Shown here: positions 42,998 to 51,740 of the stretch, piece by piece
How positions within the stretch are numbered: the first letter of the stretch is position 1
Layout: each line of letters opens with the position of its first letter
Source of the DNA: Leifsonia sp. 1010
GTDB taxonomy: Bacteria > Actinomycetota > Actinomycetes > Actinomycetales > Microbacteriaceae
NCBI RefSeq assembly: GCF_031455295.1
Contig: NZ_JAVDSL010000001.1
Span: 1,674,001 to 1,738,000, forward strand
Length of the DNA stretch: 64,000 nt
Direction: 5' to 3'
Notes under the pieces: model-generated
Told to the model about the DNA's origin: nothing
The model's input: only the letters and a program-made list of their open reading frames with translations
Database searches by the model: none
Translations under genes and position numbers: made by a program

Positions 42998-45244
42998 ATG
43001 AAGTTCACCGATGGTTTCTGGATGCTGCGCGACGGCGTCACGCCCGTCTACGCCCAGGAGGCGTACGACGTGGTCGCCGGCGACGGCAGCATCACGATCA
43101 CCGCGCCCGCCAAGGTCATCGAGCGCCGGGGCGACACCCTCAACCGCCCGACGCTGACCGTCACGCTCACCTCGCCGCTGCCCGGCGTGGTCGGCGTCCG
43201 CGTCGACCACTGGCAGGGCACACGGCCGGAGCGGGGCTTCGATCTCAACGTCGAGGAGGGGCACGCGCACGTGTCCGTCGACGACGAAGCGGGCGTGCTC
43301 ACCACCGGCGGTCTGACGGCGATGGTGAAGCGCGGTGCGCCGTGGTCGCTGACCTTCTCGGCGGGCGACCGCGTGCTCACCTCGAGCGGGCACAAGTCGC
43401 TCGGCTACATGACCGTGGCCGGCGAGGGGACGTTCGTCCACGAGCAGCTGGCGCTCGGCGTCGGCGAGTTGGTCTACGGCCTGGGGGAGCGCTTCGGACC
43501 GCTGGTGAAGAACGGCCAGGTGGTCGACATCTGGAACGCCGACGGCGGCACCTCCAGCGAGCAGGCGTACAAGAACATCCCGTTCTATCTCACCAACCGC
43601 GGCTACGGCGTGCTCGTCAACCACCCGGGCCACGTCTCGTACGAGATCGGGTCGGAGTCGGTGGAGCGCGTCCAGTTCTCGGTGCCGGGCGAGAGCCTCG
43701 AGTACTACCTCGTGTACGGCCCGACTCCGAAGGATATCCTGGAGCGGTATACCGCGCTGACGGGTCGGCCGGCGTCGGTTCCTGCGTGGTCGTACGGCCT
43801 CTGGCTGTCCACCAGCTTCACGACCGACTACGACGAGGCGACCGTCACCTCCTTCATCGACGGCATGGCCGAGCGCGACCTGCCCCTGTCGGTGTTCCAC
43901 TTCGACTGCTTCTGGATGCGCGAGTTCAACTGGTGCGACTTCGAGTGGGATCCGCGCACGTTCCCGGACCCCGAGGGGATGCTCGCGCGCCTGCACGACA
44001 AAGACCTCCGGGTCTGCGTATGGCTCAATCCCTACATCGGGCAGCGCTCCCCGCTGTTCGCGGAGGCCGCCGAGGCGGGCTTCCTGGTGAAGCGCCCGAA
44101 CGGCGACGTCTGGCAGTGGGACCTCTGGCAGGCCGGCATGGGCCTGGTGGACTTCACCAACCCGGACGCGACCCGCTGGTACCAGGACAAGCTGCGAGGG
44201 TTGGTCGCCCAGGGCGTCGACTGCTTCAAGACCGACTTCGGGGAGCGCATCCCTCTTGAGGTCGACTACTTCGACGGCTCATCGCCCGAGCGCATGCACA
44301 ACCTCTACACGCAGCTCTACAACGAGGCCGTGTTCGAGGTGCTGCAGGAGGCGAAGGGTGTCGGCGAGGCGGTGCTGTTCGCGCGGTCGGCGACGGCCGG
44401 CGGGCAGCAGTTGCCGGTCCACTGGGGCGGGGACAACACCTCCAGCTACGAGTCCATGGCCGAGACCCTGCGCGGCGGCCTCTCGCTGGCGCTGAGCGGC
44501 TTCGGCTTCTGGAGCCACGACATCGGCGGCTTCGAGGGCACCCCCGACCCGGGCGTGTTCAAGCGCTGGACCGCGTTCGGACTGCTGTCGAGCCACTCCC
44601 GTCTGCACGGCAGCGACTCGTACCGGGTGCCGTGGGCGTTCGACGAGGAGGCCGTCGAGGTCACCCGCCTGTTCACGAAGTTGAAGCTGCGGCTGATGCC
44701 GTACCTGTTCGCCGCGGGCCAGGAGGCGCACGCCGCCGGGACGCCGGTCATGCGGCCGATGCAGCTGGAGTTCCCGGGCGACCCGGCCGTCGACTACCTC
44801 GACCGCCAGTACATGCTCGGAGCCGACCTCCTGGTCGCGCCCGTGTTCGCGCCGTCCGAGGTCGAGTTCTACCTGCCCGACGGCACCTGGACCGAGTACT
44901 TCTCGGGCCGCACGGTGGAGGGCGGACGCTGGCTGCGCGAGACCCACGGCTTCGACAGCATCCCGCTGTTCGTGCGTGAAGGGGCCGTCCTGCCGCTCGG
45001 CGCCCGCGACGACCGCCCGGACTACGACTACCGCACCGACCTCACGCTCGCCGTGTACCCCGGGCCGGACGGAGAGCGCACGATGGCCGTCACGACGCCC
45101 GATGGCGAGGTCGCCGAGTACACGGTGACCCGCCGCGGTGAGGCGCTGACCGCGACCGGACCGAGTGGGCATCCTTTCACGCTGCGGGATGCGGTCACCG
45201 GCCGCACCGCGGCCTCGGAGTCGGGGACGGCGACCCTCGGCTGA
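42998..45244 (+). CDS. yicI: Alpha-xylosidase, GH31 (YicI-like)
   Basis: 748 residues, close to YicI length. Nucleophile in CFKTDFGERIP (Asp413) and acid/base in HWGGDNTSSYESM (Asp478); KTDFGE rather than DMNE favours alpha-xylosidase over alpha-glucosidase. Also WCDFEWDPRTFPDP and SFGFWSHDIGGFEG-like substrate loops. No signal peptide, so it removes alpha-xylosyl groups from imported oligosaccharides (isoprimeverose-type). Last gene of the importer operon; a strong hairpin follows. Confidence 0.94.
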   Translation: MKFTDGFWMLRDGVTPVYAQEAYDVVAGDGSITITAPAKVIERRGDTLNRPTLTVTLTSPLPGVVGVRVDHWQGTRPERGFDLNVEEGHAHVSVDDEAGVLTTGGLTAMVKRGAPWSLTFSAGDRVLTSSGHKSLGYMTVAGEGTFVHEQLALGVGELVYGLGERFGPLVKNGQVVDIWNADGGTSSEQAYKNIPFYLTNRGYGVLVNHPGHVSYEIGSESVERVQFSVPGESLEYYLVYGPTPKDILERYTALTGRPASVPAWSYGLWLSTSFTTDYDEATVTSFIDGMAERDLPLSVFHFDCFWMREFNWCDFEWDPRTFPDPEGMLARLHDKDLRVCVWLNPYIGQRSPLFAEAAEAGFLVKRPNGDVWQWDLWQAGMGLVDFTNPDATRWYQDKLRGLVAQGVDCFKTDFGERIPLEVDYFDGSSPERMHNLYTQLYNEAVFEVLQEAKGVGEAVLFARSATAGGQQLPVHWGGDNTSSYESMAETLRGGLSLALSGFGFWSHDIGGFEGTPDPGVFKRWTAFGLLSSHSRLHGSDSYRVPWAFDEEAVEVTRLFTKLKLRLMPYLFAAGQEAHAAGTPVMRPMQLEFPGDPAVDYLDRQYMLGADLLVAPVFAPSEVEFYLPDGTWTEYFSGRTVEGGRWLRETHGFDSIPLFVREGAVLPLGARDDRPDYDYRTDLTLAVYPGPDGERTMAVTTPDGEVAEYTVTRRGEALTATGPSGHPFTLRDAVTGRTAASESGTATLG

Positions 45245-45267
45245 GCCGGCGCATCCGGCCCGGCGGA

Positions 45268-45306
45268 CCGGTGACGTGGGCGCGCGCCTGGCGCCCGCGT
45301 CACCGG
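45268..45306 (+). terminator. Long GC-rich hairpin after the GH31 operon
   Basis: CCGGTGACG (45268-45276) pairs with CGTCACCGG (45298-45306). After one mismatch, GGGCGC (45278-45283) pairs with GCGCCC (45291-45296). The loop is 7 bases. No T-run follows. It is unrelated in sequence to families A-D and lies between the GH31 stop and the ROK gene. Confidence 0.6.
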
Positions 45307-45338
45307 AGCCCGGCCCCGACGGTACAGTTACGCGGAGA

Positions 45339-46517
45339 ATGAACGGCAAGGCGACGGGGACGAACCTCGACACGGTGCGGCGGCACAATCTCGCGACCGT
45401 GCTCGGGCTCGTCCACCGCGAGGGCCCGCTGGCCCGCTCGGCGCTCACGCAGGCGACCGGGCTGAATCGGTCGACCGTCGGTGCCCTTGTCGCCGAGCTG
45501 GCAGAGCTGGGCCTCGTGCAGGAGCGCGAGCCCGAACTCAGCAACCGGGTCGGGCGGCCGTCTCCCGTCGTCGCGCCCGACGGCCGCGTCGTCGCGCTGG
45601 CCATCAACCCCGAGATCGACGCGGTGACCGTGGGCGTGGTCGGTCTGGACGCGACTGTGCACCGGCGCGTGCGGTACCCAACCGGGCACATCCCCTCGGC
45701 CGCGGAGGCGGTGGCCATCGCCGCAGCGGTCGTCGACGGACTTCGTGCCGACCTCGCGAAGGCCTCGCGCGTCGTCGGGATCGGCGTGGCCGTACCCGGG
45801 CTCGTGCGGGAGGAGGACGGTGTGGTGCGGCTCGCTCCCCACCTCGAATGGACCGAAGAGCCGTTCGCCGCCGAACTCGCCACCGCGACCGGGTACCCCG
45901 TGCTCGCCGCCAACGACGCGAGCCTCGGCGCCGACGCCGAGCGGCTCTTCGGCGCAGGACGCGGCGCGAGCGACCTGGTGTACCTCAACGGCGGCGCGTC
46001 GGGCATCGGCGCCGGAGTGATCGTCAGCGGCGCGCCCCTCACCGGGATCAGCGGCTACGCGGGCGAGCTCGGGCATACGCTCGTCAACTCCGCGGGCGTG
46101 CGCTGCCACTGCGGCGCCATCGGCTGCCTCGAGACCGAGGTGAGCCAGGGTGCGCTGCTGCGCGTGCTCGGGATGGATGCGGCCGACCCCGAGGAGCTCG
46201 ACCGTGCGCTTGCGGCGGCGATCGCGGCGGGCGATCCGGCCGTGACGGCGGAGGTCGATCGCCAGGTCGGCTTCCTCGCGACGGCGCTGCGCAACGCCAC
46301 CAACGTCTTCGACCCGCAGCTGATCGTGCTGGGCGGGTTCCTCGGTGCGCTCCACGCGCTCGACCCCGAGCGGCTGCCGCGCCTCGTGGGAGAGCAGGCG
46401 CTCGCCGCCAGCGCCGAGCGGCTCTCCATCGTGCGAGCGGGGCTCGGCGCGGACATCCTCATGATCGGCGCGGCCGAGCTCGCGTTCCGTCCGCTGCTGG
46501 CCGCCCCCGCATCCTGA
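45339..46517 (+). CDS. ROK-family transcriptional regulator (second copy)
   Basis: 392 residues. HTH VRRHNLATVLGLVHREGPLARSALTQATGLNRSTVGALVAEL and ROK domain with LGHTLVNSAGVRCHCGAIGCLE. Nearly the same HTH as the gene at 38288, so the two may bind similar sites or be a duplicated pair. ATG preceded by GCGGAGA. Likely XylR-type control of the xylose/alpha-xyloside genes. Confidence 0.91.
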   Translation: MNGKATGTNLDTVRRHNLATVLGLVHREGPLARSALTQATGLNRSTVGALVAELAELGLVQEREPELSNRVGRPSPVVAPDGRVVALAINPEIDAVTVGVVGLDATVHRRVRYPTGHIPSAAEAVAIAAAVVDGLRADLAKASRVVGIGVAVPGLVREEDGVVRLAPHLEWTEEPFAAELATATGYPVLAANDASLGADAERLFGAGRGASDLVYLNGGASGIGAGVIVSGAPLTGISGYAGELGHTLVNSAGVRCHCGAIGCLETEVSQGALLRVLGMDAADPEELDRALAAAIAAGDPAVTAEVDRQVGFLATALRNATNVFDPQLIVLGGFLGALHALDPERLPRLVGEQALAASAERLSIVRAGLGADILMIGAAELAFRPLLAAPAS

Positions 46518-46594
46518 CCGCATCTCGTCCGCCTCCCTCCGCTACGCCTCCCTCCGCTACGCCTCCCTCCGCCCCTTCCCGCCCTTCCTCCGCA

Positions 46595-46651
46595 AGATTT
46601 GGCGCAAATCTACGTTTTGGCGCCTCCATAACCGAGATTTGGCGCAAATCT
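46595..46651. repeat. Inverted repeat, family D copy 2
   Basis: Two copies of the 17-base near-palindrome AGATTTGGCGCAAATCT (46595-46611, 46635-46651) are separated by 23 bases. It precedes a family C element by 28 bases, the reverse order of the C-D pair at 32828-32966. Confidence 0.85.
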
Positions 46652-46679
46652 GCGCTTCCAACCCCCGGGCAAGGCGGAC

Positions 46680-46732
46680 ATTCGTGCCGAATGTGCGCTT
46701 TGGCGGCGCCATAACGCACATTCGGCACGAAT
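46680..46732. repeat. Inverted repeat, family C copy 2
   Basis: Perfect 18-base arms identical to copy 1 (ATTCGTGCCGAATGTGCG, 46680-46697; complement 46715-46732) around 17 different bases. Identical arms with divergent spacers imply selection on the stem or recent spread. Confidence 0.88.
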
Positions 46733-46920
46733 CTGCGCGAACGGAAAGTCAATGCGCACGTTCACATTAGAGGCCTGCACGGTATAGGATTCCTTGTAGT
46801 CGATCAATCGAATCGATTCGAACCACCACTCCCGACAGCACCGCTTCCGCGCGGTGCTGTTCTCATTGCGTCCGACGGCGGGCGCGGCCTCATCCACCTC
46901 GACCTGCCAAGGACCCTTTC

Positions 46921-48150
46921 GTGACCACCGTCGTGCATCCCGGAGACTCGCTCTCCGGCCGCCAGCGCCTCGCCTACATCCTGATCCTCGGCGCGCTCAC
47001 CGCACTGGGCCCGTTCACGATCGACACCTACCTGCCCGCGCTGCCGACGCTGCAGAACGACTTCAATGTCTCCACCGCGGCCATTCAGCTGACCCTCACG
47101 GCCACGACGATCGGCTTCGGCGTCGGCCAGCTGCTGGTGGGCCCGTGGTCGGACAAGATCGGCCGGCGCACGCCGCTCATGGTCGCAACCGGTGTGCACA
47201 TCATCGCGTGTCTGGCCGCGGCGATCGCCCCGAACGTCGAACTGCTCGGCGTCGCGCGTGCCCTGCAGGGCATCGGCGCAGCGGCGGGCGGCGTCGTCGC
47301 GATGGCCATGGTCCGCGACCTCTTCGGCGGACGTCCGCTGGTCCGGATGCTGAGCCGCCTCGCACTCGTCAACGGCCTCGCGCCGGTGCTGGCGCCCGTG
47401 CTCGGCTCCTGGCTCCTGCTCGTCATGCCGTGGCGCGGGATCTTCGTCGTGCTCGCCTGCTACGGCCTGTTCGTGATCATCTGCGTCGCCCTCTGGATCG
47501 TGGAGACACTGCCCAAGGCGCGGCGCCAGGACGCCGGGCATTCGACGGTGGGCCAGCGGTACAAGGCCGTGCTGAGCGACCGCGTGTTCGTCGGCATCGC
47601 GATCGTCGGAGCCGCCAACTTCACCGGCCTGTTCTCCTACCTCTCGTCGAGCTCGTTCATCTTCCAGGAGATCTACCAGTTCAACGCGCAGGAGTACGGT
47701 CTGCTGTTCGCGATCAACTCCATCGGCATCATCATCGGCGTCCAGTCGTCCGCGCGCCTCACCAAGTACGTGGGACCGCAGTGGATCCTGGCGTGCTCCA
47801 CCGTGGTCATGTTCGTGGCGTCCGTGACCATCGTGGTGCTCGACCAGTCGCACGTCGGACTGTGGGGCACCGTCATCCCCCTGTGGTTCTTCATCGCCGC
47901 CTGCGGTTTCGGCTTCCCGTGCGTCCAGGTGCTCGCGCTCAACGGCCACGGCCACGAGGCCGGGACGGCCGCGAGCCTGCTCGGTGCGGCCAACTTCGGC
48001 ATCGCCGGGATCGTGTCGCCGGTCGTCGGCATCCTCGGCGTCGGCAGCGCGGCACCGATGGGCGCCGTGATGGCCGTCTGCGCGCTGGTCTCGATCGCCT
48101 CGCTCTGGATCGTCGTCCGTCCGCGCAGCGTCCCTCAACTGGCCCACTAA
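46921..48150 (+). CDS. Bcr/CflA-family MFS drug exporter
   Basis: 409 residues, 12 helices. LGPFTIDTYLPALPTLQNDF is the characteristic first-helix block of Bcr/CflA exporters. GVGQLLVGPWSDKIGRRTPLM is MFS motif A and ALQGIGAAAGGVVAMAMVRDLF motif B-like. GTG start 7 bases after AAGGA. Predicted drug/dipeptide efflux by proton antiport. Confidence 0.92.
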   Translation: MTTVVHPGDSLSGRQRLAYILILGALTALGPFTIDTYLPALPTLQNDFNVSTAAIQLTLTATTIGFGVGQLLVGPWSDKIGRRTPLMVATGVHIIACLAAAIAPNVELLGVARALQGIGAAAGGVVAMAMVRDLFGGRPLVRMLSRLALVNGLAPVLAPVLGSWLLLVMPWRGIFVVLACYGLFVIICVALWIVETLPKARRQDAGHSTVGQRYKAVLSDRVFVGIAIVGAANFTGLFSYLSSSSFIFQEIYQFNAQEYGLLFAINSIGIIIGVQSSARLTKYVGPQWILACSTVVMFVASVTIVVLDQSHVGLWGTVIPLWFFIAACGFGFPCVQVLALNGHGHEAGTAASLLGAANFGIAGIVSPVVGILGVGSAAPMGAVMAVCALVSIASLWIVVRPRSVPQLAH

Positions 48151-48169
48151 CCTCTACCCCCCACCGCCC

Positions 48170-48241
48170 CCACCGTCGAGTACGCAAAAACTGCACGCGC
48201 GCGCGGCGATAGGTGTGCAGTTTTCGTGTATTCGACGGTGG
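48170..48241. repeat. Inverted repeat, family A copy 3
   Basis: 27-base arms (48170-48196 and 48215-48241) pair at 24 positions around 18 bases; shared outer core CCGTCGA and inner AAAACTGCAC. The internal GCA/ACG mismatch seen in copy 1 recurs at the same place. Lies between co-oriented exporter and PAP2 genes. Confidence 0.85.
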
Positions 48242-48274
48242 GGCGGACATGCCGGCGCGGGTACGTTTGGGCGC

Positions 48275-48997
48275 ATGACAGAACCGCATCCCGTTCCGCC
48301 GCCCGAGGACGCCGAAGGACACGACGTCGTCAAAGCGGCCCGGGTGACGCGGAGGTGGCCCGTCGTCGCCGGGTCGGTCGCGGTGGTCGTCGTGGTCGGA
48401 CTCGGACTGATCATCGCGCTCCGCCCCCGGGAGCCGTTCGCGATCGACGCCGAGTGGATGGGCGAGATCGTCGAGCACCGCTCCCCGCTCTGGCTCGGAC
48501 CGGCGCTGTTCTTCAACTACGTCGGCGGCAGCATCCTCGGATCGGTGGTCATCCCCGTCCTGATCTTCCTGCTGCTGCTCGCGTTCCGAAGGCCGTGGGG
48601 CGCCGCGTTCTTCGCCATCGCGAGCGTGCTGTCGGTCGTCTGCGTCCAGCTGATCAAGCACACCGTGGGGAGGGCACGGCCGACGGAGATCCTCGTGAAC
48701 GCCGACACCGGTTCATTCCCATCCGGGCATACGGCGAATGCGGCGACGATGGTGGTCGTGCTCGGCATCCTGTTCCCGAGGGTGTGGGTGTGGATCCTCG
48801 GGGTGGTGTGGGCGGTCCTCATGGCGGTCAGTCGTACCTATCTCGGCGCGCACTGGATCAGCGACACGATCGGCGGTCTGCTGCTCGGCGCCGGGGTCGC
48901 CGTGATCGTCTGGACGCCGCTCGCGCACCGCCTCGCGAGAGAGGCCGCGGAGCCGCATCCCTTCTGGCTCGCACACCGCCACGCGCCAGTAGAGTGA
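48275..48997 (+). CDS. PAP2-family membrane phosphatase
   Basis: 240 residues, five to six helices. The three phosphatase motifs are KHTVGRARP, PSGHTANA and SRTYLGAHWISD. Such proteins dephosphorylate phosphatidate or polyprenyl (undecaprenyl) diphosphate at the outer face of the membrane. The ATG at 48275 is used because the upstream frame runs into the family A repeat. Confidence 0.9.
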   Translation: MTEPHPVPPPEDAEGHDVVKAARVTRRWPVVAGSVAVVVVVGLGLIIALRPREPFAIDAEWMGEIVEHRSPLWLGPALFFNYVGGSILGSVVIPVLIFLLLLAFRRPWGAAFFAIASVLSVVCVQLIKHTVGRARPTEILVNADTGSFPSGHTANAATMVVVLGILFPRVWVWILGVVWAVLMAVSRTYLGAHWISDTIGGLLLGAGVAVIVWTPLAHRLAREAAEPHPFWLAHRHAPVE

Positions 48998-49002
48998 GCC
49001 GC

Positions 49003-50889
49003 ATGAGCGACGCGGACGCGCTGGCGAAGGCGCAGGCGGAAGCACTGGCGGCGGCCGAGGAGGCCGAGCGGCTGCAGGCGGAGGCGGCCGAGGCCGTGCG
49101 GAGGGCGCAGGAGGCGTCGGCCGCGGCGGAGGCCCAGGCCGCATCGCTGCGGGAGGCGGCGGCCGCGTCGACCGCACCGGCAGCGCCGACCTCGAGACCC
49201 GGATCCGCGGCACCCACGACCGCCCGGCCGCCGACCTCCGGCCCCCTGGATGCCGCAGCCGTCGAGACGATCCGTGCCGGATACGCGTTCGAGGGCGACG
49301 CGCTGGAGTTCGGCGCCCTCGTCAACGGCGACCCGCTGCCGGATGTGCCGATCCGCATCCCGATCGCCATGACCAACCGTCACGGCCTCGTCGCCGGAGC
49401 GACCGGCACCGGCAAGACCAAGACGCTCCAGGTGCTCGCCGAGCAGCTCTCGGCGGCGGGCGTCCCCGTGTTCGCGGCCGACATCAAGGGCGATCTCTCT
49501 GGCATCGCGGCACCGGGCGAGGCGAACGACAAGCTGCTCGAACGCACCCGCGGCATCGGCCAGGACTGGGCACCGCACGCGGCGACGACCGAGTTCTTCT
49601 CACTCGGCGGCGTCGGCCGCGGGGTGCCGATCCGGGCGACGGTCGCCGGGTTCGGACCGCTGCTGCTCTCGAAGGTGCTCGGCCTCAATGCGACGCAGGA
49701 GTCGAGCCTCGGGCTGGTCTTCCACTACGCCGAGCAGGCGGGGCTGCCGCTCCTCGACCTCGCCGACCTGCGCGCCGTGCTGACCTATCTGGCGAGCGAC
49801 GACGGCAAGGAGGAGTTGACGGGGCTGGGCGGGCTCTCCGGCGCGACCGTGGGCGTCATCCTGCGCGAGCTGATCGCCTTCGCCGACCAGGGCGCCGACG
49901 CCTTCTTCGGCGAGCCGGAGATCGACACGGCTGAGTTCCTCCGCACGGCACCTGACGGCACGGGCGTCGTGAGCCTGCTGGAGGTGCCCGGCGTGCAGGA
50001 CAAACCGGCCGTCTTCTCCACGTTCCTCATGTGGCTGCTCGCCGACCTGTTCAACGACCTCCCCGAGGTCGGCGATCTCGACAAGCCGAAGCTGGTGTTC
50101 TTCTTCGACGAGGCGCACCTGCTGTTCCGCGACGCCTCGAAGGACTTCCTCGCGGCGATCACCCAGACGGTCCGCCTCATCCGCTCGAAGGGCGTCGGCA
50201 TCTTCTTCGTCACCCAGACGCCGAAGGATGTCCCGTCCGATGTGCTCGCGCAGCTGGGCTCGCGGGTCCAGCATCAGCTGCGCGCGTTCACGCCGGACGA
50301 CGCGAAGGCGCTGAAGGCCACGGTGTCGACGTATCCGACCTCCGGCTACGACCTCGCCCAGGTGCTGCAATCGCTCGGCACCGGTGAGGCCGTCATCACG
50401 GTCATGAACGAGAAGGGCGCACCGACGCCGGTCGCCTGGACGCGCCTCCGTGCACCGCAGGGCTCCATGTCTCCGGCTTCCGAGCAGCAGGTGGATGCGA
50501 CGATCGCCGGCTCCCCGCTGCAGGCGAAGTACGGCACCCCGCTCGACCGCGACTCCGCCCGCGAGATGCTCGGCCGGAAGTTGGACGCCGCCGCGGCGGC
50601 CGCCGCTAAGGCGGACGCCGAGGAGGCCGCGGCCAAGGCGGCCGCCGAGGCGCAGAAGGCGGCCGAAGCGCAGGCCAAGGCCGACGCCAAGGCCAGGGAG
50701 GCCGCCGAGCGCGCCGCGCAGAAGGAGTACGACCGCATCCTGCGCCAGACCTCGCCGCGCAGGACGACGCGGCGCACCTCGTCCGGCTCGTCAAAGACCG
50801 TTTTGGAGCAGGTGCTCGGCTCGAAGGCGACCCGCGACATCCTGGGCAGCGTGGTCGAGGGCATCTTCGGCACCCGCCGCCGTCGCTGA
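49003..50889 (+). CDS. HerA/DUF853-type P-loop ATPase
   Basis: 628 residues. Ala/Glu-rich coiled coils lie at both ends (about 5-60 and 525-590). The ATPase core has Walker A GATGTGKTK (132-140) and Walker B KLVFFFDEAHLLF. An arginine-rich tail (SPRRTTRRTSS) precedes the C-terminus. Related to HerA/FtsK-like translocases (YjgR); role unknown, usually a stand-alone housekeeping gene in actinobacteria. No NurA-type nuclease is adjacent. Separated from the PAP2 gene by 5 bp. Confidence 0.88.
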   Translation: MSDADALAKAQAEALAAAEEAERLQAEAAEAVRRAQEASAAAEAQAASLREAAAASTAPAAPTSRPGSAAPTTARPPTSGPLDAAAVETIRAGYAFEGDALEFGALVNGDPLPDVPIRIPIAMTNRHGLVAGATGTGKTKTLQVLAEQLSAAGVPVFAADIKGDLSGIAAPGEANDKLLERTRGIGQDWAPHAATTEFFSLGGVGRGVPIRATVAGFGPLLLSKVLGLNATQESSLGLVFHYAEQAGLPLLDLADLRAVLTYLASDDGKEELTGLGGLSGATVGVILRELIAFADQGADAFFGEPEIDTAEFLRTAPDGTGVVSLLEVPGVQDKPAVFSTFLMWLLADLFNDLPEVGDLDKPKLVFFFDEAHLLFRDASKDFLAAITQTVRLIRSKGVGIFFVTQTPKDVPSDVLAQLGSRVQHQLRAFTPDDAKALKATVSTYPTSGYDLAQVLQSLGTGEAVITVMNEKGAPTPVAWTRLRAPQGSMSPASEQQVDATIAGSPLQAKYGTPLDRDSAREMLGRKLDAAAAAAAKADAEEAAAKAAAEAQKAAEAQAKADAKAREAAERAAQKEYDRILRQTSPRRTTRRTSSGSSKTVLEQVLGSKATRDILGSVVEGIFGTRRRR

Positions 50890-50915
50890 GCTGCGGCCGG
50901 ATCGCTGCGCCCGGG

Positions 50916-51740
50916 TCAGAGCCCGAGGAGCGTCCGTGCTCGCTGCGCCACACCGGCTGCCGAGGCGTGCGCGGCGCCGTCCTGCTCCGCCCAGACCGTG
51001 GACAACGCGCCCCAGGCCAGCGCCCAGCGCAGCACCCTGTCCTCGCTCTGGCCGGTCTCCGCGGCGATCACCGCGACCGCGCGCTCCAGGCGACCCGGCG
51101 CGAGCGCCGTCGCGGGGTCGGGGTTGCAGAGGATGTTGGCCACGTCGAAACCGGGGTCGCCGTGCAGGGGCTTCGGATCGATCGCGAGCCACCCGCGCGG
51201 CCCGAAGTCGAGCACGTTGCCGTGGTGCAGGTCGCCGTGCAGCACGACGTCCCCGTCGGGATGCCGCAACAGCTCCTCGGCGACCCGCGCGGCGACGTCG
51301 AACAGCCCGCCGCCGGCCGCATCCCCTCGCCGCAGGAGGTCGCGGAACCAGCGGTGGAGGTCGAAGAGTCCGTCCGGCCGCTGCCCGGATCCCGCTGCGT
51401 GCAGTCGACGGCCGGCCCGGCAGAGGATGCGCGTCGCCTCGTCGTCGCCCGCGGCACCCGAGCGCGCGAGCTGTGCGAGGCCGCGGGTGCCCGTCGCGCG
51501 CTCGAGCAGTACCGCATCCCCATCGATGTCGATGACGGCCGCGGCACCGTCGCCGCGCCACCAGGCGATCACCGCTCCGCCCGCGCGTTCCTCACCGACG
51601 GTCGCGACCTTGAGGAACAGCGGCTCCCCGGTACGGCGGACCGCCTGCAGAACACTCGACGGCGTCGCGAACGCCGCCCCGTCCGGGTCGAGTCGCCAAC
51701 GTTCGCGCCACGGCGACAGCACGGCGTCGAGGTCGGTCAC
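50916..51740 (-). CDS. Aminoglycoside/streptomycin 6-kinase-like phosphotransferase
   Basis: 274 residues, APH fold. Catalytic VVLHGDLHHGNVLDFGPRGWLAIDPKPLHGDPGFDVAN with HGDLHHGN (Brenner motif) and IDP metal aspartate. This block resembles the APH(6)/hydroxyurea-phosphotransferase group. Starts GTGA overlapping the AraC gene stop, so the two are coupled. Whether it confers resistance or phosphorylates a metabolite is not decidable. Confidence 0.85.
   Translation of the reverse strand: MTDLDAVLSPWRERWRLDPDGAAFATPSSVLQAVRRTGEPLFLKVATVGEERAGGAVIAWWRGDGAAAVIDIDGDAVLLERATGTRGLAQLARSGAAGDDEATRILCRAGRRLHAAGSGQRPDGLFDLHRWFRDLLRRGDAAGGGLFDVAARVAEELLRHPDGDVVLHGDLHHGNVLDFGPRGWLAIDPKPLHGDPGFDVANILCNPDPATALAPGRLERAVAVIAAETGQSEDRVLRWALAWGALSTVWAEQDGAAHASAAGVAQRARTLLGL

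Larger units (their letters stand above)
46518..46920. promoter_or_regulatory. 403-bp intergenic region before the Bcr-type exporter
   Basis: After a run of near-identical CCTCCCTCCG(C/T)TACG units (46528-46570) come the D and C inverted repeats. Next is an A/T-rich stretch with TTCACA and TATAGG spaced 16 bases apart (about 46752-46793), a plausible promoter. A 14-bp perfect palindrome TCGAATCGATTCGA (46808-46821) lies about 100 bp before the GTG start and could be an operator. No gene is seen. Confidence 0.5.

Noticed and set aside
46518-46740. CRISPR array suggested by repeated palindromes
   Set aside because: The repeats belong to two different families with two copies each, unequal spacing and no cas genes.
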